Source: SAR86 cluster bacterium AG-422-E19 (lineage in GTDB: Bacteria > Pseudomonadota > Gammaproteobacteria > Magnimaribacterales > AG-339-G14). From it: a stretch of 64,000 nucleotides of DNA. The notes under the pieces were generated by a model, which did no database searches, had not been told where the DNA came from, and was given only the letters and a program-made list of their open reading frames with translations. Location: contig QCMR01000002.1 of the NCBI GenBank assembly GCA_003213595.1, positions 254,015 to 318,014 of the forward strand, read 5' to 3'. Shown piece by piece: positions 31,001 to 41,410 of the stretch. The number at the start of each line of letters is the position of its first letter. The first letter of the stretch is position 1. The translations under genes and the position numbers were made by a program.

Positions 31001-31462
31001 TTTTAAAAAAAGATCATGATTTGTATCCAAAACAGCCTTTCCTATATGCCCCCTAAAACCCCCAGAAAGAGCAATTAGTCCATCAGAGTGTTCAGCTAGC
31101 CACTCAGTTTCTATAACCGGAATACCTGATGTCTTTCCAACTATTTGAGATTTTGAAATTAGCTTTATTAAATTTTTATACCCTATTTGATTTTTAGCAA
31201 TGAGCGTCAAATTAGCTTGTTCGTTATGAGAAGAACTATCTCTGACGTGGTTTATCTCTGCCCCTGCAATGGGTTTAATCCCCTTTGATCTAACCGACTT
31301 ATAAAATTTTAAAAAACCAAAGAGATTTGCAGAATCAGTGATAGCTATACTCTCATAGTTGTACTGTTGTGCTTTTTCAGAGAGTTGATCAATTTTGACA
31401 ATGCTATCGACAATAGAATATTCGCTATGAATATTTAAGTGTGTAAATTTCTTATCTAGCAT
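28001..31462 (-). CDS. dnaE: DNA polymerase III alpha subunit
   Basis: 1153 aa, PHP domain, [51 protein letters not shown]. Confidence 0.97.
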   Translation of the reverse strand: [1153 protein letters not shown]

Positions 31463-32012
31463 CTAAAACCGGCTTAAAACTCTTCCTATGATAATTAGTC
31501 GGACCTAAAGATTTTAAAATATTTAAGTGCTCTTTTGTTGGATATCCTTTATTTTTTTCCAGAGAAAAATCAGGATATTTTTTGCTAAAAGCAATCATTA
31601 AATTATCTCTATGAACTTTTGCAACAATGGAAGCAGCCATTACCTCGGGAATTTTATCGTCAGCTTTAATGATTGCTTTGCAAGGATAATTTATTTTTGG
31701 GATGTCTATGCCATCGACAATTATCTCTATATTACTAACCTTTAATCCCAGGATTGCCCTTTTCATGGCTAGAAGACTAGCTTCTTTTATATTTAAGGAA
31801 TCTATTTCCTTGACAGATGCTTTACCAATAGAAATTTTGATTGCATTTCTTTCTATTTCGCTGAGTAGTATGATTCTTTTTTTTTCAGAAAGCTTTTTCG
31901 AATCCTTTAATTCAAAATTATTGTTGTTTCCTAAGATAACTGCTGCAGCTACAACAGGACCAAACAAGCAGCCTCTTCCAACCTCATCTGCCCCAACAAG
32001 GTATTTTTTCAT
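31452..32012 (-). CDS. rnhB: Ribonuclease HII
   Basis: VGADEVGRGCLFGPVVAAAVIL, KNKGYPTKEH. Confidence 0.95.
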   Translation of the reverse strand: MKKYLVGADEVGRGCLFGPVVAAAVILGNNNNFELKDSKKLSEKKRIILLSEIERNAIKISIGKASVKEIDSLNIKEASLLAMKRAILGLKVSNIEIIVDGIDIPKINYPCKAIIKADDKIPEVMAASIVAKVHRDNLMIAFSKKYPDFSLEKNKGYPTKEHLNILKSLGPTNYHRKSFKPVLDAR

Positions 32013-33124
32013 TTTGCAAGAATTTCTCTTAGAGCGATTGAAAACTTATTTGAATCTGTAACTAATAAGCTATCTCTTATTAAACTCAACTTGTTTGAAA
32101 TAACTTCTTGATTTTCAAAAGTAAGTTCAACTTTTTCACTGATTTCTTTTCCAGTGACTCGATTTTGTCTTAGTTCAAAAACAATCTTCTCTTGAGAAAG
32201 AATATTTGGAAGAGATATAAATTTTGTTTTTAGAAAAAAATTGGACAAGATAAAATTACTTAATTTATTGCTCTTATAAATTACTACCATCGGCTTAGCT
32301 AAAATTGCGGCCTCTAATGTTGCTGTTCCGGATGCCACAATAGCCATGTTGCAAGAGGCTAAAACCTTTTGAGTGGAATCAAAAATAACACTTATTTTTT
32401 TTGATAATTGTTTTAACTCACCAAAAAGATCAGACTCTTTATTCAAGGCTAATATAATTTCTACATCAGCATTTTGCTTTTTATATGTATTAATGAAGTC
32501 TGCTAGTGGTTTTGAATGATGATATATTTCGGATTTTCTACTGCCAGGTAAGATCGCGATCACCTTTTTATCTAATGGGATATCTAGGTTTTTTCTCAAT
32601 TCCTCTTCATTTGAGTCTAGTGATAAATTTTTAGCAAGGGGGTGGCCTACATAAGAAAAATTAACACCATGTTTCTTTAATAATTGAGATTCAAAGGGAA
32701 ATAGTGAGAAAACCCTATGATACAAAGAATTGAACTTATGCACTCTTCCATATCGCCATGCCCAAAACTGTGGACATACATATTGAACAGTTTTGATATT
32801 TGTATCTCTTCTTAAAGCTTTACAAATGCCGCTATTAAAAGACGGACTATCTATTCCAATAAAAACATCAGGATTCTCTTTTTTAAGAAAATTTATAAAA
32901 TTTTTTCTTAATTTTAAAATTTTTCTTAAATTTAATAATGGATCAATTAAACCCATATAGGAAATTTCTTTAATAGGAAAAAAACTTTTTAACCCCTCGC
33001 CTTCCATGAGTGGTCCTCCAACGCCAATAACTTCTAAGTTTTCGATATTGTCTTTTAAATCAACAAGGAGTTCATGTCCGAGAGAGTCTCCAGATTTTTC
33101 GCCTGCACAAACTGCAATTTTCAA
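32009..33124 (-). CDS. lpxB: Lipid-A-disaccharide synthase
   Basis: AGEKSGDSLG, CPQFWAWRYGR, LPGSRKSEI. Confidence 0.95.
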   Translation of the reverse strand: MKIAVCAGEKSGDSLGHELLVDLKDNIENLEVIGVGGPLMEGEGLKSFFPIKEISYMGLIDPLLNLRKILKLRKNFINFLKKENPDVFIGIDSPSFNSGICKALRRDTNIKTVQYVCPQFWAWRYGRVHKFNSLYHRVFSLFPFESQLLKKHGVNFSYVGHPLAKNLSLDSNEEELRKNLDIPLDKKVIAILPGSRKSEIYHHSKPLADFINTYKKQNADVEIILALNKESDLFGELKQLSKKISVIFDSTQKVLASCNMAIVASGTATLEAAILAKPMVVIYKSNKLSNFILSNFFLKTKFISLPNILSQEKIVFELRQNRVTGKEISEKVELTFENQEVISNKLSLIRDSLLVTDSNKFSIALREILAK

Positions 33125-33136
33125 AATTTCAAACCT

Positions 33137-33907
33137 TTAACGAACTATACTTCTATCAGTATTTGAAATACTTTTAATAAAAGGATCCATTTCTTTGATA
33201 TCTTTAAATTTCGAAATGATTTCCTTTTTTGCGTCTTTAAGTTTGTTTTTTCTGAGGTACAAAATTTTATAAGACTCCTTTAATGCATCACTAGCTTCTT
33301 TTGAAAGATCCTGTCTTTGAATACCAACAGTGTTCAAGCCTCTTGGAATTGCAGGATTGCCGCTTACTCTTACATAAGCGGGCACGTCTTTGGTAATAAT
33401 AGTTCCTAGTGCGCTGAAACTATAACTTCCTATATTGCAGAATTGGTGAACTAGTGTAAAACCGCTTAACCTTGCTCCCTTTCCGACATTAACAACTCCA
33501 GCTACGCCTGCGTTATTTGTCATAACTATATCGTCTTCTAAAGTACAATCGTGAGCTACATGAGTATAAGCCATAAATAAATTATTATTACCAATTATGG
33601 TTTTTCCATTTTCTTGAACAGTGCCTCTATTGATCGTTGATCCTTCTCTAATTTCATTGTTATCACCAATCTCTAGAAAAGTGTCTTCTCCTTTGTATTT
33701 AAGATCTTGAGGATCTCCACCGACACTTGCAAAGGGGTAAATAAGATTATCTTTGCCTATGAGTGTATTCTTATGAACAAATGCGTTACCCTCGATGACG
33801 GTCCCAGATTTTATTTTTACATTAGGACCTATTACAGTATAAGGACCTATAGAAACACCATCATCTATTTCAGCAGATGAATCAATTTGAGCTGAAGAAT
33901 GAATCAT
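33137..33907 (-). CDS. lpxA: UDP-N-acetylglucosamine acyltransferase
   Basis: Hexapeptide repeats, [31 protein letters not shown]. Confidence 0.95.
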   Translation of the reverse strand: MIHSSAQIDSSAEIDDGVSIGPYTVIGPNVKIKSGTVIEGNAFVHKNTLIGKDNLIYPFASVGGDPQDLKYKGEDTFLEIGDNNEIREGSTINRGTVQENGKTIIGNNNLFMAYTHVAHDCTLEDDIVMTNNAGVAGVVNVGKGARLSGFTLVHQFCNIGSYSFSALGTIITKDVPAYVRVSGNPAIPRGLNTVGIQRQDLSKEASDALKESYKILYLRKNKLKDAKKEIISKFKDIKEMDPFIKSISNTDRSIVR

Positions 33908-34341
33908 TTAGGACGATCGGCACAAAGAACAATTGCCGAACAAATAAATTTTTCTCCAACAGTTGCCTTACAATCAAATTTCCAAATCCCTGCCTTTTCT
34001 GAAATTTTAGTTGATTCTAGGGTCAACCTATCTCCAGGTATCACTGGGTTTTTGAACCGTAATTTATCAGCACCTACAAAATAGTACATTGAGCCCTCTT
34101 GAGGAGTTTTATTCATAGAGACAAAACCCAAAACACCTGAAGCTTGGGCAAGAGCTTCAAGAATTAAAACGCCCGGCATTACAGATCTATTGGGAAAGTG
34201 GCCAAGAAAAAAGGGTTCGCTATTAGTGATATTTTTATAGGCCTTGATATATTTATGCTCTTCTAATTCTTCAACTCTATCCACTAGCAAAAAAGGATAA
34301 CGGTGAGGTAATAACGTTTTAATTTTCTCTATATCAATCAT
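33904..34341 (-). CDS. fabZ: 3-hydroxyacyl-ACP dehydratase FabZ
   Basis: [34 protein letters not shown]. Confidence 0.96.
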   Translation of the reverse strand: MIDIEKIKTLLPHRYPFLLVDRVEELEEHKYIKAYKNITNSEPFFLGHFPNRSVMPGVLILEALAQASGVLGFVSMNKTPQEGSMYYFVGADKLRFKNPVIPGDRLTLESTKISEKAGIWKFDCKATVGEKFICSAIVLCADRPK

Positions 34342-35308
34342 CGAAATGTTTTTTTTGAATTGTAATATGTTTCAACCATTTTGCGTGTTCTAAAACTACA
34401 GAGCCGCCAGAATAAATTCCAGATTTTTTAATGGATTTAGTTAAATAAGTCATTGGATTTATTCTTACATTATTTTCCACTTTTATATTATCGACAATTC
34501 CACATCCTCCACCAATTAAACAATCATCACCAATAATTGTACTTCCTGCAATTGCCGTTTTAGCCCCAATAATTGTGTTTTTTCCAATGCTGCAATTGTG
34601 TGCAATATGTACTTGATTATCTAATTTTACACCCTTATCAATTAAGGTAACTCCCAGAGAAGCCCTATCGATAGTACAGGAAGCACCTATTTCAACATCA
34701 TCTTTAAGCTCTACATGCCCCAAATGCTCTATCTTTTCCCAAGAATCTTTCTTTTTGGCGAAGCCAAGCCCATCAGAACCTATGACAGAGTTTGCGTGGA
34801 TAATATTATTTCTTCCAATAACGGTTAGTGGATATAAACATACATTAGGGTGTATATAAGTATCATTTCCTACGATTGAATCGTCGCCTATAAAGCATCC
34901 TGAATTTATTCGCACACCTTTGCCTAATTTTACATTTTCACCTATGAAAACATTCTTACCTATTTGAATATCTTCGTTTTCTGAAAATTTATGAGAATGG
35001 TCATATGAAAGATTTTTTCTATTATCTTCAAAAAAGAGTTGAGTTAATTTCGCATAAGCTGCGTGCACGTTAGATACAAGAATATAGTTAGTGTTGCAAT
35101 AATCTGCAAAGTCCTTTGAAACTAGGATTGCGCCAGCGCCAGTGTTTTTTAGGTCTTTTAAAAACTTTTTATTATAAAAGAACGAAATACTTTCATTTGT
35201 TGCGTCTTTTAAGGAACTTATCTCAGAAATTTTTAATGAACCACTACCTACTAACTTTCCGTCTAGGAAATTTGAAATCTCCGACAGTTTGAAGGTTTTT
35301 TTTGACAA
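34334..35308 (-). CDS. lpxD: UDP-3-O-(3-hydroxyacyl)glucosamine N-acyltransferase
   Basis: Hexapeptide repeats, [32 protein letters not shown]. Confidence 0.95.
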   Translation of the reverse strand: MSKKTFKLSEISNFLDGKLVGSGSLKISEISSLKDATNESISFFYNKKFLKDLKNTGAGAILVSKDFADYCNTNYILVSNVHAAYAKLTQLFFEDNRKNLSYDHSHKFSENEDIQIGKNVFIGENVKLGKGVRINSGCFIGDDSIVGNDTYIHPNVCLYPLTVIGRNNIIHANSVIGSDGLGFAKKKDSWEKIEHLGHVELKDDVEIGASCTIDRASLGVTLIDKGVKLDNQVHIAHNCSIGKNTIIGAKTAIAGSTIIGDDCLIGGGCGIVDNIKVENNVRINPMTYLTKSIKKSGIYSGGSVVLEHAKWLKHITIQKKHFDD

Positions 35309-35314
35309 ACTTAT

Positions 35315-35842
35315 TTATTTCTTTTGATCTTTATTAATTAAATCTACAACTTCAGGGGTAATGTTAATTTTTTCGTCAGATCTATCAAAAGCCAAAAGAG
35401 CTTGAGAGTTTAAAAGCATTTTTATTTTTTTTGCCTTTATAAGTTCATTTACTACTTTTTGTACAGATTCAGCTTGATCTGCCTGAAGCTTTTGAGTGAC
35501 TTCTTGCTCTTTGGCTTGAATTTGTTGAGAGAGAAGTTGAATGCTCTGATATAAAGTTTGAATTTTCTTTAAAATTTCTTCTTTTTCATTATCCGATAAA
35601 GTTGACTCTTCCTTTTTTAACTTTTCCGCAAGTTTTATTCTTTCACTATCTTTCGATTGAGCTTCGTCTGTTAAGTCTTTATAGTCAGAGGAGTCTCTTA
35701 AGTCATCGATACGCTCTCTTGCAAGATCTGTTCCTAAAAATATTGCGTTGTAATCAATAACAGCTATGCCTTCTAAAAGAAATGCAAAGTTTGTGAAACT
35801 AATTAGAGCTGAGAAAATAAATATTTTTCTTATGTAGTTCAT
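35315..35842 (-). CDS. skp: OmpH/Skp periplasmic chaperone
   Basis: Signal peptide, coiled-coil OmpH family, between bamA and lpxD. Confidence 0.85.
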   Translation of the reverse strand: MNYIRKIFIFSALISFTNFAFLLEGIAVIDYNAIFLGTDLARERIDDLRDSSDYKDLTDEAQSKDSERIKLAEKLKKEESTLSDNEKEEILKKIQTLYQSIQLLSQQIQAKEQEVTQKLQADQAESVQKVVNELIKAKKIKMLLNSQALLAFDRSDEKINITPEVVDLINKDQKK

Positions 35843-35924
35843 CTTTAAAATCTCCCTTTTCAGTAAAAATAATTATAAAGGAATTGAAGTTTACCTTTTT
35901 GACAAAGAAAATTCCTATTTTTTT

Positions 35925-38249
35925 TTAAAATTGTGTTCCTATTTCAAATTGAAAGGTTTCTGTTCTGTCTTCAGGTGAGTCGTTAAAGACTGAAGCTAAA
36001 GCAAATGACAATGGTCCCAAAGCGGTAATCCATGTAACTCCAACTCCTATAGAATATCTCAGTTCAGATAGATCAAACTCATAACAATTGGTTTCATATG
36101 CTCGACAACCATCGCTGAAAACGTTTCCATAATCTAAGAAAACAGAGCCTCTTAATGATCTTGGATCTGGGACAAAATCCAGAGGAATTATAAGATCAAA
36201 ACCTCCTGAAATACTATAAGGTCCTCCAATAGGTCTTGCATATCTTGGACTATATCCCGAAGAATAAATTGCTTTTGGCCCAAGATAATTCTGTTTAAAT
36301 CCTCTTACTGACCTCATACCCCCTGCATAGAAGTGCTGATATGGAGGAGCAGTTTCTGTATCGTCATAGGTAAATAAAATTCCAATTCTTGATCTATAAC
36401 TAAAGATTAAATTTAGTGGAAGAGGCCTGAAAATTTTAAAGTCATGATTAAATCGTCCATAATTTATATTACTACCTGGAAGAGTCACAGTTAAAGATAA
36501 TTGGTTACTCATCCCATTTGTAGGAAATAGCCCTCTATCTAGAGTTATTTGAGACCAGGTAACTCCAGCAGAATAAGTATTAAAATCAAACCCTTCAGAA
36601 TTATAAAAATCAACTAATTGCCTTGAACTAAATGCATTTGTTTTGATTTGTGTATTGTCGAAAGATAAGTTCAAGCCCAGTCGCTCTATTTCACTAATTG
36701 GAAGCTGGAAAGAAACATTGCCTCCATAAGAATCAGTATTGTATGCTGCAATATTAAAGTTACCGTAATCTGTTTTTCTGTAAAAAGCTCCATATCCAAG
36801 ACCTATCCCATCAATTGTGAAATATGGGTCAAAAAAGTTAAACGATACATCTTGTCTCCATTCGCTATAGTTAATACCTACGGAAACAGAATTACCTGTT
36901 CCAAATGCATTTTTTTCAGAATAATTAGCTCCCAAACTAAGTCCATAAGCTCCATATCCTATCGAACCGCCAATAGAGCCAGAGTATTGCTCTTCTACTT
37001 TAAAAATTACATCGACTTCATCTGGTGAACCAGGTACAGCTTTCTTCTCATAGTCAACTTTTTTAAAAAAACCAAGTCTATCAAGTCTCAACTTTGATGT
37101 TTCAAGTAAATTATTTGAAACCCAACTTTTTTCCATTTGTCTCATTTCTCGTCTAAGCACAACGTCATGAGTTCTTTCATTTCCCTCAAAGGAGATTCGA
37201 TTGAGCATCGTCCTTTGACCTGGATCAACATAGATTGTTAGGGCAACCGATTTTTCTTCTTCGTTGACCTCCTTCGATGTAGAGACATCAACATTTGTGT
37301 AACCAAAGTTTTCTAGAAAGTTACTTATTGAATCTTCTGTAAACTTGAGCAAGCCTTCAACATATGTTTCTTGAACAGGAATATTAATAAAGCTTCTTAT
37401 AAAAATTTCCTCTTCATCCAAATCCCCAGCAAGCTTCACTTCACTTACTTTATAAACATCTCCCTCATTTATTTTAATTGTTATGTATATGTCCTTCTTA
37501 TTTTCTGAAATCGAAACCATTGTTGAGACAACATCAAATTTCAAATAGCCATTGTTTTTGTACATTGACTCTAAAGTTTCCAAATCTCCTTTTAGATTTT
37601 CTCTTGAGTAAGATGATCCTCTACTGAAAACCGACAACCAGTTTGTTTCTTTCAGTTTGAAACCATCCAGAATCTCCTGATCTGAATATAGTTTATTTCC
37701 AACGATATTTATTTTTTTTAGTGAAGCAGATTCTCCTTCATCTATTTCTACTGATAGCTTTACCCTATTTTTAGGAAGATCATCTGTTCTGACTTCTACT
37801 TCTGCGGAATATTTACCTTGAGAAGAATACTGTCTCTCTAGCTCAACGCTTAAACTTTCAAAAACAGACCTTTTGTATAATGCACCTTCAAAGATTCCTG
37901 ATTTTTTTAAACCATCTAGTAAAGCATCGGTTTTTATTTGCTTATTTCCTTCAATTGAGATTTCATCAATAGTTGGTCTTTCTTCTAAATCTATTAATAA
38001 AGCGTTTCCATCCCTGCCTAACTTAACATCATCAAATTTTCCAGTTTGAAAAATTGAGGAAGCAATTTCTTTAAATAATTCTTGATCAATCTCTTCTCCC
38101 AAGCCAACTGGCATTACAGCAAAAACACTTCCTGCAGAAACTCTTTGTAACCCTGAAATTCTAATGTCATCAATTATCCAGGAGTCCTTCTCTTGTAACA
38201 CAAGACAACTGGGGAAAAAAATAAAACTTATAAGTAATAAGCGAATCAT
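35925..38249 (-). CDS. bamA: Outer membrane protein assembly factor BamA
   Basis: POTRA repeats and Omp85 barrel, GGMRSVRGFKQNYLGP, terminal F. Confidence 0.95.
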   Translation of the reverse strand: MIRLLLISFIFFPSCLVLQEKDSWIIDDIRISGLQRVSAGSVFAVMPVGLGEEIDQELFKEIASSIFQTGKFDDVKLGRDGNALLIDLEERPTIDEISIEGNKQIKTDALLDGLKKSGIFEGALYKRSVFESLSVELERQYSSQGKYSAEVEVRTDDLPKNRVKLSVEIDEGESASLKKINIVGNKLYSDQEILDGFKLKETNWLSVFSRGSSYSRENLKGDLETLESMYKNNGYLKFDVVSTMVSISENKKDIYITIKINEGDVYKVSEVKLAGDLDEEEIFIRSFINIPVQETYVEGLLKFTEDSISNFLENFGYTNVDVSTSKEVNEEEKSVALTIYVDPGQRTMLNRISFEGNERTHDVVLRREMRQMEKSWVSNNLLETSKLRLDRLGFFKKVDYEKKAVPGSPDEVDVIFKVEEQYSGSIGGSIGYGAYGLSLGANYSEKNAFGTGNSVSVGINYSEWRQDVSFNFFDPYFTIDGIGLGYGAFYRKTDYGNFNIAAYNTDSYGGNVSFQLPISEIERLGLNLSFDNTQIKTNAFSSRQLVDFYNSEGFDFNTYSAGVTWSQITLDRGLFPTNGMSNQLSLTVTLPGSNINYGRFNHDFKIFRPLPLNLIFSYRSRIGILFTYDDTETAPPYQHFYAGGMRSVRGFKQNYLGPKAIYSSGYSPRYARPIGGPYSISGGFDLIIPLDFVPDPRSLRGSVFLDYGNVFSDGCRAYETNCYEFDLSELRYSIGVGVTWITALGPLSFALASVFNDSPEDRTETFQFEIGTQF

Positions 38250-38256
38250 TAATTTC

Positions 38257-39588
38257 TTAGCCTAAGATCCTAAAAATATCATTAAAAAAAACAAAAACAA
38301 AAAGAAAGATCAAAAAGGCAGTTCCTAATCTATAAAAGAAATTGAGCATTTTATCAGGTAATTCTCTCCCAATTATTTTTTCTATGGTGAGGATAAGTGC
38401 TTGTCCTCCATCTAAAACTGGCAGTGGAAATAAATTGACAATACCAAGACTTATACTAATTAAAGCAATTAGATAAAAGAAAGAATACAAGCCTCCATAA
38501 ATTACTGACTCTCCAGCATATTGACCTATCATAACTGGGCCGCCTAAGTTTTTTGCTGAAACTTGCCCTAAAATAATCTTACCTATAAAAAATATTGAAT
38601 TTTCAATAACTTTATAAGTTTGCAAAATAGAGTTTTTTAATGAGTCTATTACAGAAAATTTTTCCAAAACTCTAGCATTATCACTTAGTTCAAATGAAGA
38701 ACTTATTCCAATTTGCCAATTAAAAGTATTTTCAGAAAGATTTGGTTTAATGAGTAATGTATTAATCCTATTTTCTCTGAGGATTTTTACTGAAATTTCA
38801 TTCCCGCTAGACTTATTTATTTCCTGTCTGATGTCTCCCCAGTAAAGAATTGATTTGTCTTCAATTTCAAGAATTTTATCTCCGGGTTCCATTCCCCCAA
38901 ATTCTGCAGGACTTGCCTTTGAAACTGAGCCGATGACTGGTTTTAAGGGTGGGAAAATTCCTAATTCGTATAAGAGGTTTGAAGGCTCTTTAGTACTTAG
39001 CCAATTATTAATTGGCAAATAAAACTCATAAAAATTTTCATCTCTAAGAATCTGGATTTCTAGATATCCGGATTCGCCTAATCTTTTCGAAAGAGCTAGT
39101 TGAGCATCGGAAAAAGAAGATATTTCAGCATTATCAATTTTTGTAATTAAATCTCCTTTCTCAATACCTTTTTCGTTTGCAATTGAATTTAAAAGGACAT
39201 CACCTACTATTGGCATAGTTTTATAAGTTCCAAAAAGATTAATAATAAAAAAAATTGCAATAGCCAGAATAAAGTTAAAGATTGGCCCTCCTAAAGTAAT
39301 CAATAATTTTTGGTAATATTTTTTAGAAGAATAGGAGTCATTGGATGGAGACTTCTCTGAGATTTCTTCTCCGTTCATTTTTACATACCCTCCAAAGGGT
39401 AGTAATCTAAGATTAAAGATAGTTTTAGATTTTGTCTCCCAACTTTTAATTGATCGACCAAACCCTATAGAAAAGTCCAATACTCTTACTCCAAAAAGTC
39501 GGGCGAAGGAAAAATGCCCTAGTTCATGGATAAAGACAATTATCGAAATAAGTACTAAAAAAGAAAAAATATATATAAGAAAAGTCAT
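38257..39588 (-). CDS. rseP: Sigma-E regulating site-2 protease RseP
   Basis: IVFIHELGHFSFARLFGV, two PDZ, NLFPLPVLDGGQ. Confidence 0.95.
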   Translation of the reverse strand: MTFLIYIFSFLVLISIIVFIHELGHFSFARLFGVRVLDFSIGFGRSIKSWETKSKTIFNLRLLPFGGYVKMNGEEISEKSPSNDSYSSKKYYQKLLITLGGPIFNFILAIAIFFIINLFGTYKTMPIVGDVLLNSIANEKGIEKGDLITKIDNAEISSFSDAQLALSKRLGESGYLEIQILRDENFYEFYLPINNWLSTKEPSNLLYELGIFPPLKPVIGSVSKASPAEFGGMEPGDKILEIEDKSILYWGDIRQEINKSSGNEISVKILRENRINTLLIKPNLSENTFNWQIGISSSFELSDNARVLEKFSVIDSLKNSILQTYKVIENSIFFIGKIILGQVSAKNLGGPVMIGQYAGESVIYGGLYSFFYLIALISISLGIVNLFPLPVLDGGQALILTIEKIIGRELPDKMLNFFYRLGTAFLIFLFVFVFFNDIFRILG

Positions 39589-40730
39589 TTAATATTCTTG
39601 GCTGCAAAATTCAATGCAATTTCTTTTGCCTTTTCATTAAATTCTAGAATTGACTCCAATGATACAGAAGTTAGATGCATATTACTCTTAAATGCATAAT
39701 TAAGAGTAGTTGAAATTAGGTTATATATGTTTAAAAAGCTTATTTTGTTTTTCATAAATAATTCAACTGCTACCTCATTTGCTGCATTTAAAATAATTGG
39801 CATCCCTTTTTCATGATTTAAGGCAAAGTATGCAAAATCTATAGAAGGAAACTTAAAAGGATCTATTGTTTTGAAACTAAGATTTTTTAAATGTTGCAAA
39901 TTAATTTTATTTGTATGACTTTCGACTGTATCTGGATAACTTAAACCGTAAGAAATTGGAATTTTCATATCTGGTATAGCCATGGCTGCTAGAATTGTTC
40001 CATCACAAAACTCAACAAAGGAGTGAATAAGTCCTTCAGGATGAATAATAGCCTCAATCTTGTCAGGGTCTTCATTAAACAAATATTTTGCTTCTATTAT
40101 TTCTAGCGCCTTATTCATTAGAGTTGAAGAATCAATGGTGATTTTTTGTCCCATCTGCCAAATTGGATGTTTCAAAGCTTGCTTTAATGAGATGTTTTTA
40201 AATTTTGACTTAGATAATTTATAGAAAGGACCGCCAGAACAAGTAAGTGTAATTTTTGATATAGAATTTTCTTTTTTACCTTGAATACTTTGATGAACTG
40301 AACAATGTTCAGAATCAATAGGAATGATTTGAGCTCCATGTTCTTTTGCTTCATTTACTAAAAGTTCACCAGCCATGACCAATGGTTCTTTATTAGCTAT
40401 TAAGACTTTCTTTCCCGATAAGATGGAATGATGAATTAGATCTAAACCATCCGAGCCTGATATCGCTGCTATCACCGTATCTACATCATTACTCGAAATT
40501 AATTTTAGAAGTTCATTTCTATTTATGAATCTTTTAGAAGCAAATTTATTTCCTGATTTTTCTATGTATATTTTTGCTTTCTTATGCCTTTTTGCTTGCG
40601 CCTTTATCGACTCTATATTAGAAAGAGCAACTAAGCAGGCAACTTCATATTTTTCTTTATTTTTTTCAATAACTTCTAGTGAGGATTTTCCAACCGATCC
40701 TGTGGATCCAAGTAATACTACTTTTTGCAT
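39585..40730 (-). CDS. dxr: 1-deoxy-D-xylulose 5-phosphate reductoisomerase
   Basis: LLGSTGSVGKSSLEVI, ANKEPLVMAGE, TCSGGPF. Confidence 0.96.
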   Translation of the reverse strand: MQKVVLLGSTGSVGKSSLEVIEKNKEKYEVACLVALSNIESIKAQAKRHKKAKIYIEKSGNKFASKRFINRNELLKLISSNDVDTVIAAISGSDGLDLIHHSILSGKKVLIANKEPLVMAGELLVNEAKEHGAQIIPIDSEHCSVHQSIQGKKENSISKITLTCSGGPFYKLSKSKFKNISLKQALKHPIWQMGQKITIDSSTLMNKALEIIEAKYLFNEDPDKIEAIIHPEGLIHSFVEFCDGTILAAMAIPDMKIPISYGLSYPDTVESHTNKINLQHLKNLSFKTIDPFKFPSIDFAYFALNHEKGMPIILNAANEVAVELFMKNKISFLNIYNLISTTLNYAFKSNMHLTSVSLESILEFNEKAKEIALNFAAKNIK

Positions 40731-41408
40731 TAAATAAAACTATAAAAGATAAAAAAAACAGGTATGCACATAATGTGACTATCTATTCTGTCAAGAATAC
40801 CACCATGTCCAGGTAATAAATTTCCAAAATCTTTAATACCAATTAATCTTTTTGATTTACTTGCTAAAAGATCTCCAGAAACACTAGCTAAAGAGGAAAT
40901 CATTATTATCAAAAAGGTTATCAGATAACCTAATGAATCTATAAATTGCGATATCACTAGAAGTTCTGAGAAAACCTCTGATCCTGATATTTCTTGCTCG
41001 ATGAATAAATATCCTAAGAAAAGAAACAAAAAACTTGGAATCACCAATCCTAAGAGAGTTCCTTCTAAGGTCTTGTTTGGACTAATAGAAGGATAGACAA
41101 ACCTTTTACCTAAAAGTTTCCCGAATACCAAAGCAAAGATATCCGTAAATACGGAAATTAATAATGCGGTAAAAAAAAAGCTCCTACCGGATGAGTTCGT
41201 TATAGGAAAGATTAAAAACACATTTATAAGAACTAAAATAAAAATTATCCAAACATAGATATTTTTTTTTCCTTTTATTTTAAACAATTCAAATAAGGAA
41301 TATCCTAATATGCCAACCAAGATTATTTGAAAGAGAAAATCGCTGGAGAAAAAAACAAAAAAAAAGCACAAAGAGGCCTAAAATCAGTCCTGTGATGGTT
41401 CTTTTCAT
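40730..41408 (-). CDS. cdsA: Phosphatidate cytidylyltransferase, with apparent N-terminal frameshift in a T9 tract
   Basis: SVSGDLLASKSKRLIGIKDFGNLLPGHGGILDRIDS signature; ATG at 41408 gives MKRTITGLILGLFVL in a different frame from the ORF-track CDS 40730..41371. Confidence 0.88.
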
Positions 41409-41410
41409 AT

